Shown: one piece after another, positions 25,101 through 32,784 of the stretch
Layout of the letters: every line of letters starts with the position of its first letter
Position numbering within the stretch: the first letter of the stretch is position 1
DNA from: Mucilaginibacter oryzae
GTDB taxonomy: Bacteria; Bacteroidota; Bacteroidia; Sphingobacteriales; Sphingobacteriaceae
DNA length: 64,000 nucleotides
Direction: 5' to 3'
NCBI RefSeq assembly: GCF_003148845.1
Contig: NZ_QGHA01000014.1
Location: forward strand, 1 to 64,000
Notes under the pieces: generated by a model
What the model was told of the DNA's origin: nothing
The model's input: only the letters and a program-made list of their open reading frames with translations
The model's database searches: none
Made by a program: the position numbers and the translations under genes

Positions 25101-25352
25101 CTTAAACTGATTTTTCTTAACCGAAGTAATACCACCGCAATGGTGATTGGAGAATTGAAAAATGCCATTTCATCCTGTGAAAACTATACTCAACTCCTTG
25201 ATAGTCTTGTTAGCAGTTTTATACATATGTCGTTAAACCGCATACTATTAGCCAGGCAAAGAAACCAGGAATTAGTGATCTATCATCATTTATTTAAGTA
25301 TTACAAAACAGCTTCTATACTACATAACGAACAGGTACGGATGCCTGCATAA
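22173..25352 (+). CDS. lanB: LanB-type lanthipeptide dehydratase
   Basis: A full-length class I dehydratase of about 1059 residues from ATG 22173. Earlier in-frame starts (GTG 22032, ATG 22074) add a segment without family features, while NFYLLRTPCFSMN is the usual LanB opening. The N-terminal two thirds are the glutamylation domain (RPVPYGTFALIS is the conserved T-P-F-G-like block); it uses glutamyl-tRNA to esterify Ser/Thr of the precursor. The last third is the SpaB_C-type elimination domain (GSDWIYFKIYMG, WFFIRYHDPYPHIRLRF). It lies just after the precursor gene. A second complete LanB is encoded 7 kb further on the other strand, so the two may serve different precursors or work together. 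Confidence 0.92.
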   Translation: MNQSYNFYLLRTPCFSMNKLRILNETIDNAHILNDFDCLKSFFSDDLFVEAIYLASKDLYDILNQWLDGHLDDARKVFSLMLTLHKYYVRMCTRPVPYGTFALISNGVIDGNPTNIDYSSRKIIRRSRVDNGITGKIIAGLNSIPAVKRHVLFYPNDTILAIDGKYRYNEFKYKGNRREYSLSALSINSYIEVIYQAAKKGKTFDDLGAVLQSLNPRLDWKDIAVFLDGLIKNQFLISEIDIKPTLNSQIDYLIERLSSVSEIAETISVLKRIQIELINNQGISTYKNVEHLLQKIGWDLKGAIIQTDSYVSVPNTLNSSLCDEIVKTAEELSQVAPLYSMPALEEFKKDFIHKYENQEIPLLELMDPEIGIGYGLAKSGLIEDLPLLNKLQVPVLKNTAKGTSDAMDSFADMKIKQYYRSGAYELEITSDEIEILKKQYRNQSRATSSIIIGNLIGASAEAVDRGEYQFLAKRINTPHVTKIFGRFAVDDAVLTANLRKCAADEQAANPDLLMAELIHVPDDRLGNIIQRPVIREMEIPILSPSSLPEEGRIALTDLVVKIKNNRIILRSLSRDKEIFPHISNSLNATNTLAVYKFLQALQYQDLQSGFDWEWRIYENEPFLPRIKYKKFIVSRAQWFLGKLGTTELKQKDSDPASVINRLRISHNLPRFVVLQNFDNELILDLDTSFGIRHLYDSVKLQDTKILEYIGNQEDCIISDKNEKYFSELLIPVKGQQLQYSNPSGFRKTGFPQHSVGLQKNYPPGSDWIYFKIYMGNSTADRLLVRSINPIIENLITEGLIEKWFFIRYHDPYPHIRLRFFNAQNMSFWHAVVDAINNGIRVLTENRVINNYTLETYKPEYERYGTETMPLAESYFFRDSETALQVIATVDRFRSEELRWIACIYSVDQLLTDFGYSTITKVKLLESLYNSFFEEFNHAKTSKETKLEMSLNDKYRINRRLIGEVFDDLASSDGIAELKLIFLNRSNTTAMVIGELKNAISSCENYTQLLDSLVSSFIHMSLNRILLARQRNQELVIYHHLFKYYKTASILHNEQVRMPA

Positions 25353-25366
25353 TTTAATTTTTGTTA

Positions 25367-27622
25367 ATGCGTATGGGAAAGTTCAAATTTTACAAGCAAT
25401 TCGATAACATGGATTGCGGCCCTACATGTTTAAGAATGATCTTAGGTTATTATGGCCGGTCTTATCCGATCGATCATCTGCGGGCTTTATGTGGAATGAA
25501 TAAAACGGGGGTTACTTTCTTCGGTCTTCGATCAGCGGCCATGAAGCTGGGTCTTAAAGCGGAGGGTTTTCGTGCGACGACTGATATACTTTTCAATTTA
25601 AGTTCTCCCTTGATCATCCATTGGAACGAACGACATTTCGTTGTATTGTACAGGATCAAGCGCAAAACGGATGATGTGAAGAAATGGAAGTTTATGGTCG
25701 CAGATCCAGGACATGGCTTACTATCTCTTGATTACGAAGAATTTATCAACTCCTGGATTGGCAACAAGATGTCAGGATTTATGCTGGTTCTAACGCCCGA
25801 AACAGATCCGAAGATCGGTGGATTTGAGAACAATAAGCTGAATATCGGGGCTGCAATAAAGAACTACCTGGGACCTTACAGGAAACATTTCTTCCACGTC
25901 CTGTTAAGTATGCTTCTCGGAAACGCGTTGATCCTGGCGTTACCATTATTGACTCAGAAGCTTGTTGATATTGGTATTTCCGGTCAGAATATCAATATTA
26001 TAACATTGATATTGATTTGCCAACTCTTCATATTTATTGGAACGGCGTTATTTGATATCATCAGGAACTGGCTTGTATTGCATATCAATATCCGGGTTAG
26101 CCTAACGGTAATTTCTGATTACCTTAATAAGTTAATGCGCCTGCCCATGATGTTTTTTGACACCAAAAATATAGGTGACGTAACCCAGAGGATTAATGAT
26201 CATAGTAAGGTCGAAGCATTTCTAACCGGCTCTGCACTCAGTACTTTTTTTTCCCTGACCAACCTGGTCATTTTCGCCATCATGCTCTGTCTGTATAGTG
26301 TCAAACTATTGATCATTTTTTTATTGGGCTGTACACTATCTGTGCTTTGGATCGTATATTTTTTAAATAAGCGCAAAGAATATGACTACATCAGGTTTCA
26401 ATTCCTCCGTGAAAATCAAAATGCTGTATACGAAATCGTCGAAGGCATTCATGAAATAAAAACAAACACCTGGGAACAGGGAAAAACCAGTAACTGGGAG
26501 AACATTCAAGGGAAGCTGTTTTTGATCACTTCGAAGATTCTCGCCCTCGAACAGATCCAGGAAATAGGGTCTAACACACTGAACCAGCTTAAAAATTTCT
26601 CGCTGTCTTATATAGCGGCCATTGCCGTCGTCAAGGGCCATCTGACCATTGGTGAAATGTTAAGCGTTTCGTTTATCATCGGTCAAATGAATAACCCCTT
26701 AAGTCAGCTGATCAACTTTTTTAAGAGTATACAGGATGCAAAAATTTCGTTTGAACGGCTAAATGAGATACAGTATCTGGACGACGAGTATACCCTTACA
26801 CAAAAACATTCAGCGCGGATGACTCAAACCGGAGATATTTCCCTGAATATTCCCGATATAACCGAACCCGGCATCACCATCAGCGGTGTTGGTTTTCGTT
26901 ATGGGCTCGACAGTCTTCCAGAAGTCATAAAAGGTTTTAATTTGTTGATTCCAAAGGGAAAAACAACAGCCATAGTGGGCTCCAGTGGAAGCGGAAAAAC
27001 TACTTTGTTAAAACTTCTGCTTAAGTTCTATGAACCATCTTCCGGATCGATCACGATTGACGGACAGGACCTGATTACCATTGACCCATCTAAATGGCGG
27101 AGTAAATGCGGCACGGTTATGCAAGATGGCTATATCTTTTCTGACACGATCTCCAGGAATATAGTTCTGACTGCGGATCCATCCGAGATCGATCTTCAGA
27201 AATTAAATCATGCGATCAAAGTCTCAAACCTTGAAGAATTCATTAGCAGGCTTCCCCTTGGCCTGCAGAGCATTATAGGTAACGCGGGGATGGGTATAAG
27301 TGGCGGACAAAAACAGCGTTTGCTGATCGCGAGGGCTGTATATAAAGACCCTGAATATCTTTTCTTCGACGAAGCAACCAGTGCGTTGGATGCCAACAAC
27401 GAGTCAATTATCATGGATAATTTCAGAGGAGTGTTCCACGGTAAAACCGTGGTTATCATTGCTCACCGCTTAAGTACCATTAAGAATGCGGATCAGATTG
27501 TCGTGGTTGAGAACGGGGAAATCATGGAAAAAGGGAATCATTTTGATTTATTGGAAAAAAGGGGGAGATATTACGACCTGATTAAAAACCAGCTTGAAAA
27601 CGATGTCTTATTAAATCAATAA
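25367..27622 (+). CDS. C39-peptidase ABC exporter (lanthipeptide leader processing)
   Basis: About 751 residues from ATG 25367. The N-terminal C39 peptidase has the Cys nucleophile in MDCGPTCL (C17), the His in RHFVVLYRI and the Asp in VADPGHG, so it should be active and cut after the GG of the precursor leader. A six-helix ABC membrane domain follows (about 170-460). The nucleotide-binding domain has Walker A GSSGSGKTT, signature SGGQKQR, Walker B YLFFDEATSALD and the switch AHRLS. It couples leader removal to export across the inner membrane. It begins 14 bp after LanB and is followed by a small HlyD-like gene that could complete the export path. Confidence 0.95.
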   Translation: MRMGKFKFYKQFDNMDCGPTCLRMILGYYGRSYPIDHLRALCGMNKTGVTFFGLRSAAMKLGLKAEGFRATTDILFNLSSPLIIHWNERHFVVLYRIKRKTDDVKKWKFMVADPGHGLLSLDYEEFINSWIGNKMSGFMLVLTPETDPKIGGFENNKLNIGAAIKNYLGPYRKHFFHVLLSMLLGNALILALPLLTQKLVDIGISGQNINIITLILICQLFIFIGTALFDIIRNWLVLHINIRVSLTVISDYLNKLMRLPMMFFDTKNIGDVTQRINDHSKVEAFLTGSALSTFFSLTNLVIFAIMLCLYSVKLLIIFLLGCTLSVLWIVYFLNKRKEYDYIRFQFLRENQNAVYEIVEGIHEIKTNTWEQGKTSNWENIQGKLFLITSKILALEQIQEIGSNTLNQLKNFSLSYIAAIAVVKGHLTIGEMLSVSFIIGQMNNPLSQLINFFKSIQDAKISFERLNEIQYLDDEYTLTQKHSARMTQTGDISLNIPDITEPGITISGVGFRYGLDSLPEVIKGFNLLIPKGKTTAIVGSSGSGKTTLLKLLLKFYEPSSGSITIDGQDLITIDPSKWRSKCGTVMQDGYIFSDTISRNIVLTADPSEIDLQKLNHAIKVSNLEEFISRLPLGLQSIIGNAGMGISGGQKQRLLIARAVYKDPEYLFFDEATSALDANNESIIMDNFRGVFHGKTVVIIAHRLSTIKNADQIVVVENGEIMEKGNHFDLLEKRGRYYDLIKNQLENDVLLNQ

Positions 27623-27631
27623 TCATTTACT

Positions 27632-28099
27632 ATGCCTGAAGTACTTATATTCGATAAAGTCAACAACCTTAAACCTAATTTCATTGTCAGATGGGGGCTT
27701 TTCACGATGATAATTATCGTCTTGATTGCGATGCTTATCGCCTGGAATTTTGATTGCGTGTTTCAATTGGCAGGTGAATGTCAATTGAAAAACAACACTC
27801 AACAAGGATCAATAATTGAATGCATGGTAGATAGTAAAACTTTAAATCGTTTTGGATTTGAGATGATGCATCGCAAGGTAAGTTTCACCGAAGACAAAAT
27901 CATGTCACAAAAGTATTCAGGAAAAATCATTGGAGCAAAACAAAATTTATTACTGGTTAAGATGGACTCCATTGGCAATAATACCACAGGTATTCTGAAC
28001 GGCTCACTCTTCCGGGATGGAAAAAAAAAGATAATTCAGATCTCCATAGAAGACTTAAATCTATTTCAGATCCTATCCCTTAAAGCAAAAAGCAAATGA
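27632..28099 (+). CDS. small HlyD-like membrane protein
   Basis: A 155-residue protein with one membrane helix (about 19-40, WGLFTMIIIVLIAMLIAWNF) followed by a short beta-rich periplasmic domain. Position after a C39 exporter and general layout fit a membrane-fusion (HlyD) protein, but the long coiled-coil hairpin and the lipoyl halves are absent, so it is either a strongly shortened adaptor or a different accessory protein. The stop overlaps the next start by four bases (ATGA), which places it in the same transcript. Confidence 0.55.
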   Translation: MPEVLIFDKVNNLKPNFIVRWGLFTMIIIVLIAMLIAWNFDCVFQLAGECQLKNNTQQGSIIECMVDSKTLNRFGFEMMHRKVSFTEDKIMSQKYSGKIIGAKQNLLLVKMDSIGNNTTGILNGSLFRDGKKKIIQISIEDLNLFQILSLKAKSK

Positions 28100-29292
28100 C
28101 AGATAAAAGCTTTCAAAAAGAACATATGTTCAAAACGATCTCTAAAATCGCTCTTTCTCTGAACTCAAATTTGGCGCTTTTTAATAACAATATGTCGCTG
28201 GACTCGGGGAGGACAGGTGCAGCTCTTTTTCATTTCTATTATGGACTGTTCCTTGAAGACAGTCAATATTTGGATTCGGCAAGGGAAGTATTCACTGCAG
28301 GCATGGCTGCATTTGATATAAAACAGTTCGTTAAAGTATATTCGTCGGATTCTCTTGATAACCACCTGGCGGGTATCGGTCGTTTCGTAGAGTTCTGCAA
28401 CAGGCATAAACTCTTGGAAATAAATGTCAATTCCTACCTCGAGCAATTAGATAATGCGCTTGCCGGACTCATGCGCAGCAAAATCACTATAGGGGACTTC
28501 GATTATAACAGTGGGGCAGTAGCGTCAGGATATTATTTCCTAAGCAGGTTATCCTCAAACGACAAAGTGAAGGTAAATCTCTCTGAGCTGGTTCATGGTA
28601 TTGCTGATAAGGCCATTCAGGATGACGAGGGACACTGGTATTGGGAAAGCCCGACGTTATACCGAAATACCTATTTCGGGATTTCACATGGTTCAGCGAT
28701 GATCATTTCAATTGTGGGAAGTCTGGCTGAAAAGGGGATTGAAACAGCTTTGTGCCTGGAAATACTGGAAAAGTCAGTTCCTTTTGTGCTGAAACACAAA
28801 AGACAAGTAAAATACGGGCATTTTCCGATAAGTAATGGCGATGAATCATTCGACGAAAAACCATTCTGCATATGTTATGGCGACCTTAGTGTTGCGTTAT
28901 CATTGGTGAAAGCACGGCGATTCATAAAAAATGATGACTTGGATGATATAATTCATAAAATCCTTAAAGAATCCTATGAACGAAAACCTGGTATTTACCC
29001 GAGGGATGCAAGTATAACTTATGGCGCAGCAGGCCTGGCAGAGATGTTCAACGCGCTTTTTGATTTAACAGATGATCAGGAATGCCATAAAGCTGCCGGG
29101 TATTGGTATCAGGAAATTCCGCGATTTGCGAGTTACGAAAATGATTTTGCTGGCTTCTATAGCATGACTACCAAGGAAAAAGATTTTTGGAACCTTTCAT
29201 TCGGCTGGGGAGTTGCAGGTATTGGCATCACTTTAATGAGATATTTAAAGCCGGAGCTTCCGGCATTCAACGAACTATTAATGATCGCGTAA
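28096..29292 (+). CDS. LanC-like cyclase lacking two zinc ligands
   Basis: A 398-residue alpha/alpha barrel-like protein of the LanC family: SGRTGAALFHFYYGL near the N-terminus, GISHGSAM (about 195-202), CICYGDLSVAL (258-268), YGAAGLAEMF (309-318) and LSFGWGVAGIGITL (367-380). Cyclases such as NisC hold zinc with a Cys in the C-Y-G block and a Cys-His pair in the following C-H-G-x-A-G block. Here the first Cys (C260) is present, but the pair is replaced by Thr-Tyr (T308-Y309). Zinc binding, and thus thiol activation, should be impaired. It may be a scaffold, or rings may close without enzyme help or by another protein. Confidence 0.75.
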   Translation: MTDKSFQKEHMFKTISKIALSLNSNLALFNNNMSLDSGRTGAALFHFYYGLFLEDSQYLDSAREVFTAGMAAFDIKQFVKVYSSDSLDNHLAGIGRFVEFCNRHKLLEINVNSYLEQLDNALAGLMRSKITIGDFDYNSGAVASGYYFLSRLSSNDKVKVNLSELVHGIADKAIQDDEGHWYWESPTLYRNTYFGISHGSAMIISIVGSLAEKGIETALCLEILEKSVPFVLKHKRQVKYGHFPISNGDESFDEKPFCICYGDLSVALSLVKARRFIKNDDLDDIIHKILKESYERKPGIYPRDASITYGAAGLAEMFNALFDLTDDQECHKAAGYWYQEIPRFASYENDFAGFYSMTTKEKDFWNLSFGWGVAGIGITLMRYLKPELPAFNELLMIA

Positions 29293-29293
29293 T

Positions 29294-30361
29294 ATGACCA
29301 TTCATCAACTCTTAGATCAATTATCGGAAAATTTTAAATCATTTCCGCCATCTTCTACTAAATCCACCATGCTTTATGATAGCGTTAAATTACAACGCAT
29401 TCTTTTAGGTAAGGAAGCAGCCGGAGTCTTTAGTGATAAGGAACATGTGAACAAATTGGACACGATCAGCGGCAAATTTGGAAGCCTGACATCTGTTATG
29501 CATAAAAATCCGGAGGAAGGGTACGCCGAATACAAATTATTTGAACAAGCCGACCTACACCAATTAGAAGAATACGATTATTTATATGTAAAACAATGGG
29601 TTTTATCGGTTGAAGCATTATATTACTATAAAATAAAGGATTTTAAAAGGGCATTTAATCTCACTCTGGAGTGTATTTCACTTTGCGATATGATGATCAG
29701 CATGGGCATGACCACCCTCGTTTTAAGACTGATTGAGCAAAATAAGAACCTTGCCAGGATATATCTTGCGGGAGGAAATTTGCAAAAAAGTTGGAAGTTC
29801 GAATTTGAGATCCTGAATTACCTTTTCAACGGCGAGCAAACCATGCTATTCGGAATGACTATCCGGGAACCACGAATTTGGACTTCTATTGAATATATCC
29901 GTGAAGGGTATGCTTACGAATATGTCAGAGGACTTATCCACTCTATAGTTAATTCAAAGCAAAATGAAAATGATAAAGCAGCAATGTTTTACGAAATTTT
30001 CAACGACCTGACATTTGTTGTGAATACCCCGGACCGAAAGATCATCAGGGAATGGCTGAACTTGTTTGCGTCATATTATGCAGAAGACTACCTAGCTTTT
30101 CTGACGGAACTTACTGAGTTGTTGCAAGCAGAAACAACTCTCATTTATGATATCCTGAAGATATTAGCACTTATTCAGGTTAAAACCATCATTGAAAAAT
30201 CCAACTACCTGCTTTCAGAAGAATTATACAGCAAGATCAATCATTACAGTGAAACGGCTATTACAGCTTATGATTACCTCAAGCCCTTGATCTACAAACC
30301 GGGAAAGACAGCAAAATCTCATGGGAATCAGTCAGGGATCCTTTTTCCCGAAAGTGTGTAA
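29294..30361 (+). CDS. helical protein of unknown function in lanthipeptide operon
   Basis: A 355-residue, almost entirely alpha-helical protein with no signal peptide or membrane segment. Repeated helix pairs (for example EALYYYKIKDFKRAFNLTLECISLCDMM) recall a TPR-like solenoid, but the consensus is weak. It starts one base after the LanC-like gene and is the last gene of the block, so it is co-transcribed. Proteins of this kind often accompany Bacteroidota lanthipeptide genes. A part in peptide recognition or immunity is possible but not shown. Confidence 0.6.
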   Translation: MTIHQLLDQLSENFKSFPPSSTKSTMLYDSVKLQRILLGKEAAGVFSDKEHVNKLDTISGKFGSLTSVMHKNPEEGYAEYKLFEQADLHQLEEYDYLYVKQWVLSVEALYYYKIKDFKRAFNLTLECISLCDMMISMGMTTLVLRLIEQNKNLARIYLAGGNLQKSWKFEFEILNYLFNGEQTMLFGMTIREPRIWTSIEYIREGYAYEYVRGLIHSIVNSKQNENDKAAMFYEIFNDLTFVVNTPDRKIIREWLNLFASYYAEDYLAFLTELTELLQAETTLIYDILKILALIQVKTIIEKSNYLLSEELYSKINHYSETAITAYDYLKPLIYKPGKTAKSHGNQSGILFPESV

Positions 30362-30613
30362 CATTTGCAGTTACCTTGCCTTTAATTAAATGTATCTTCA
30401 GATCCGTATGTCTTTCGGAATACATCGTTTACAGGAAATCACCGAAGAAACATCTTCGGTCACTTAATAGTTGTGAATGTCCGGTCGCAACTCATGGCCC
30501 CGGATATCCGCAGCTGAATGCTAACTCTTAAGAATGCCTAATATGCAGTGGCGGAAACTCGCTTTGTAATTTGTAATAGTTTTGTAATAATGTATTGTTA
30601 CATCTATTGCCGT

Positions 30614-30652
30614 ACTCCGTTGAGAAGACAAATTTCTTAATCTCAACGGAGT
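30614..30652. terminator. perfect 12-bp inverted repeat
   Basis: ACTCCGTTGAGA (30614-30625) and TCTCAACGGAGT (30641-30652) pair perfectly around a 15-base loop; a run of six T follows 12 bases later. It lies after the lanthipeptide operon on the plus strand and downstream of the minus-strand candidate precursor, so it may end either transcript. An operator role is also possible. Confidence 0.5.
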
Positions 30653-30745
30653 AAATACTATCGTTTTTTACAGATCATCCTGGCAGACTACCAAATCTTT
30701 CAAATCCGCCCGCTTTCCGATCCAACATAACACATTATTTAATAA

Positions 30746-30886
30746 CTACTTATACCTTCCAAAATGTGTGACCGCTATTGTTGTGACAGTGATAGGGTCA
30801 GTCTCATGCTGGCCAGCGCCGGAAAAATTGGTTTGATATTGTGCAATAACCTTGATCTTTAAGTTTTTCAATTTTTTTGTTTTCAT
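30746..30886 (-). CDS. candidate second RiPP precursor, cysteine-free
   Basis: A 46-residue minus-strand frame. The first part (MKTKKLKNLKIKVIAQYQTN) is Lys-rich and ends near FSGAG, a possible small-residue cleavage zone. The C-terminal part, DPITVTTIAVTHF, is rich in Thr and has no Cys. Short basic leaders followed by Thr-rich tails are common in Bacteroidota peptides dehydrated by LanB enzymes. It lies between the lanthipeptide operon and the two-component genes and reads in the same direction as the second LanB. Without Cys it could carry dehydrobutyrine but no thioether. It could also be a chance frame. Confidence 0.4.
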   Translation of the reverse strand: MKTKKLKNLKIKVIAQYQTNFSGAGQHETDPITVTTIAVTHFGRYK

Positions 30887-30988
30887 AATTTGATTTGCTT
30901 AGCTTTCAAGTTTATTTTATTAGAGTTAAATGAAAAATAATATTACACCTACTCTGATATAATAGATACCAAAACCGATAAACAATTA

Positions 30989-32056
30989 ATGAAAGCAATA
31001 CCAGCTAAAACAATCAGAAATCATCTCATTTGCTGGGTGTTATTTATAACATATGAAGTTCTTGTAAGCTATTCATTCAGTAAAAAGCTGTCTAATTTTT
31101 TTGATTATTCGGGTCATTATCTGATTAATATTCTGCTATTTTATTTCAATACATATGTTATACTCACCAGGGATTCAAGAAGATCGACAAAGGGCAAACT
31201 ATTGATAACCATCATCTATGTTTTGCTGGAAATCGGCGGCTACATCATTGTTAAATACCTGCTTTATGAGCTCTTACTTTATTTTCAGATCTATAAAAAC
31301 AGGCAAGGGCTGTTTGGATATTTTTTCATTGCGGAAAGCATATGGCGGGCCATATATTTTATCGGTTTGAGCACCGGTTACTGGTATTTCATGTCGGCCC
31401 TGAAACAGCGTGCGGAAATATCTAAGTTGATCGAACAACGACTCCTGGAGAAAATTGAATTTGAGGAATTGGAAAGAAAGCTGCTGGAAACCGAGAACAG
31501 TTTTCTTAAAGCGCAGATCAACCCCCACTTCTTTTTCAACGTACTTGGCTTTATACATAATCAGGTCAAAAAACATTCTGGTCAGACTGCAGAAACGGTA
31601 GTTTTATTAGCTGATATCATGAGATATGCGTTGAAGAAGCCCGAAGAAGACGGTAAAACACCTATTGAGAAAGAAATCGAACATATTGAAAATTACATTG
31701 AGATAAATCGCTTACGCTTCGACCACAAAATCAATATCGAATTTGTTCATCAGGGAGAACTTTCCGGTGTTAAAATAATCCCGCTGCTACTAATCACTAT
31801 AGTAGAGAATGTTTTTAAATACGGAGATCTTGCAGACCCGAAATATCCAGCGATGATCACCCTTAGCTCAGAAGACGGAAATATTCTTTTCCGGGTCAGT
31901 AATAAAAAGAATTATGCAAAATATCAATTTTCCCATGGTATAGGAATGGATAACGTGAGGAAAAGACTATCTCAAAGTTATCCCGACACTTTTGAGCTGA
32001 ATGTTGACGACAATGCCCGGGAATATACCTTAACCTTATCTATCAAATCCCAATGA
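30989..32056 (+). CDS. LytS-like sensor histidine kinase
   Basis: A 355-residue membrane kinase. Four hydrophobic helices (about 10-135) are followed by a short coiled linker, the His_kinase domain with the phospho-accepting His in KAQINPHFFFNVL, and an HATPase domain with the N-box LLLITIVENVFKYG and a G-box near HGIGMDNVRKRL. The first residues lack a periplasmic sensor domain, so it probably senses a membrane-borne signal such as a peptide. It overlaps the response regulator start by four bases. It is placed between the lanthipeptide operon and the second LanB, so regulation of peptide production or immunity is likely. Confidence 0.93.
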   Translation: MKAIPAKTIRNHLICWVLFITYEVLVSYSFSKKLSNFFDYSGHYLINILLFYFNTYVILTRDSRRSTKGKLLITIIYVLLEIGGYIIVKYLLYELLLYFQIYKNRQGLFGYFFIAESIWRAIYFIGLSTGYWYFMSALKQRAEISKLIEQRLLEKIEFEELERKLLETENSFLKAQINPHFFFNVLGFIHNQVKKHSGQTAETVVLLADIMRYALKKPEEDGKTPIEKEIEHIENYIEINRLRFDHKINIEFVHQGELSGVKIIPLLLITIVENVFKYGDLADPKYPAMITLSSEDGNILFRVSNKKNYAKYQFSHGIGMDNVRKRLSQSYPDTFELNVDDNAREYTLTLSIKSQ

Positions 32057-32784
32057 TTAATTGTATTATTATAGATGACGAAGCCTACTCCATCGAGACC
32101 TTAACAGATTATATAGACAAAACTGCTGGTTTTAATTTGATCGGGGCATTTACCAATCCGATACAGGGCGTAAACGAAATCGCGAAAGGGTTGAATCCGG
32201 ATCTGATCTATCTTGATATCGATATGCCGAAACTTACAGGCTTTGAACTCGCTGGGCTGCTACCTGAGGGGTTGCCCATCATTTATATTACTGCATTCTC
32301 AGAATATGCGCTACCTGCCTTCGAGACGAATGTTTACGATTTCTTGCTAAAGCCGGTATCCTACCAGAAATTTTTAAGATCGGCCATGAAGATCAAAGAA
32401 CGCATAAAGCCGATCGCCCATAAACAGCTCGCTAAACCCGATTACTTTTTTATCAACCCTGGAACAAAAGGAAAGATGATAAAATTATCATTCAGCGAAA
32501 TCGTGTATGTCGAAGGCCTAAAGAATTACATTATTATCCATTCCGGACTAAAAAAACATACAACCTATCTCACAATGGCCGAAATCGAATCTGCATTGCT
32601 GGATGGACCCTTTCTCAGGATACACAAATCTTATATTGTTAACCTAAATAAGATACAGTCAATTGATGGAAATATGGTGGCCGTTAAAGATGCTGTTTCT
32701 CTTCCTGTCGGGGCGAATTATAAAGCCAGTCTAATGCAGGTTATCAATGAACATGCTATTATCTCCAAGAGAAAGGACAATTAA
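32053..32784 (+). CDS. LytTR-family response regulator
   Basis: A 243-residue protein. The receiver domain (about 1-120) has the acidic pair in IIIDDEAY, the phospho-acceptor Asp in IYLDIDMPKLTG and the Lys in FLLKPV. A LytTR DNA-binding domain follows (about 140-235) with SEIVYVEGLKNYIIIHS and FLRIHKSYIVNL. It is the partner of the kinase upstream. LytTR regulators bind paired direct repeats. I did not find a certain pair in front of the lanthipeptide genes. Its end overlaps the end of the convergent LanB gene by four bases. Confidence 0.95.
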   Translation: MINCIIIDDEAYSIETLTDYIDKTAGFNLIGAFTNPIQGVNEIAKGLNPDLIYLDIDMPKLTGFELAGLLPEGLPIIYITAFSEYALPAFETNVYDFLLKPVSYQKFLRSAMKIKERIKPIAHKQLAKPDYFFINPGTKGKMIKLSFSEIVYVEGLKNYIIIHSGLKKHTTYLTMAEIESALLDGPFLRIHKSYIVNLNKIQSIDGNMVAVKDAVSLPVGANYKASLMQVINEHAIISKRKDN

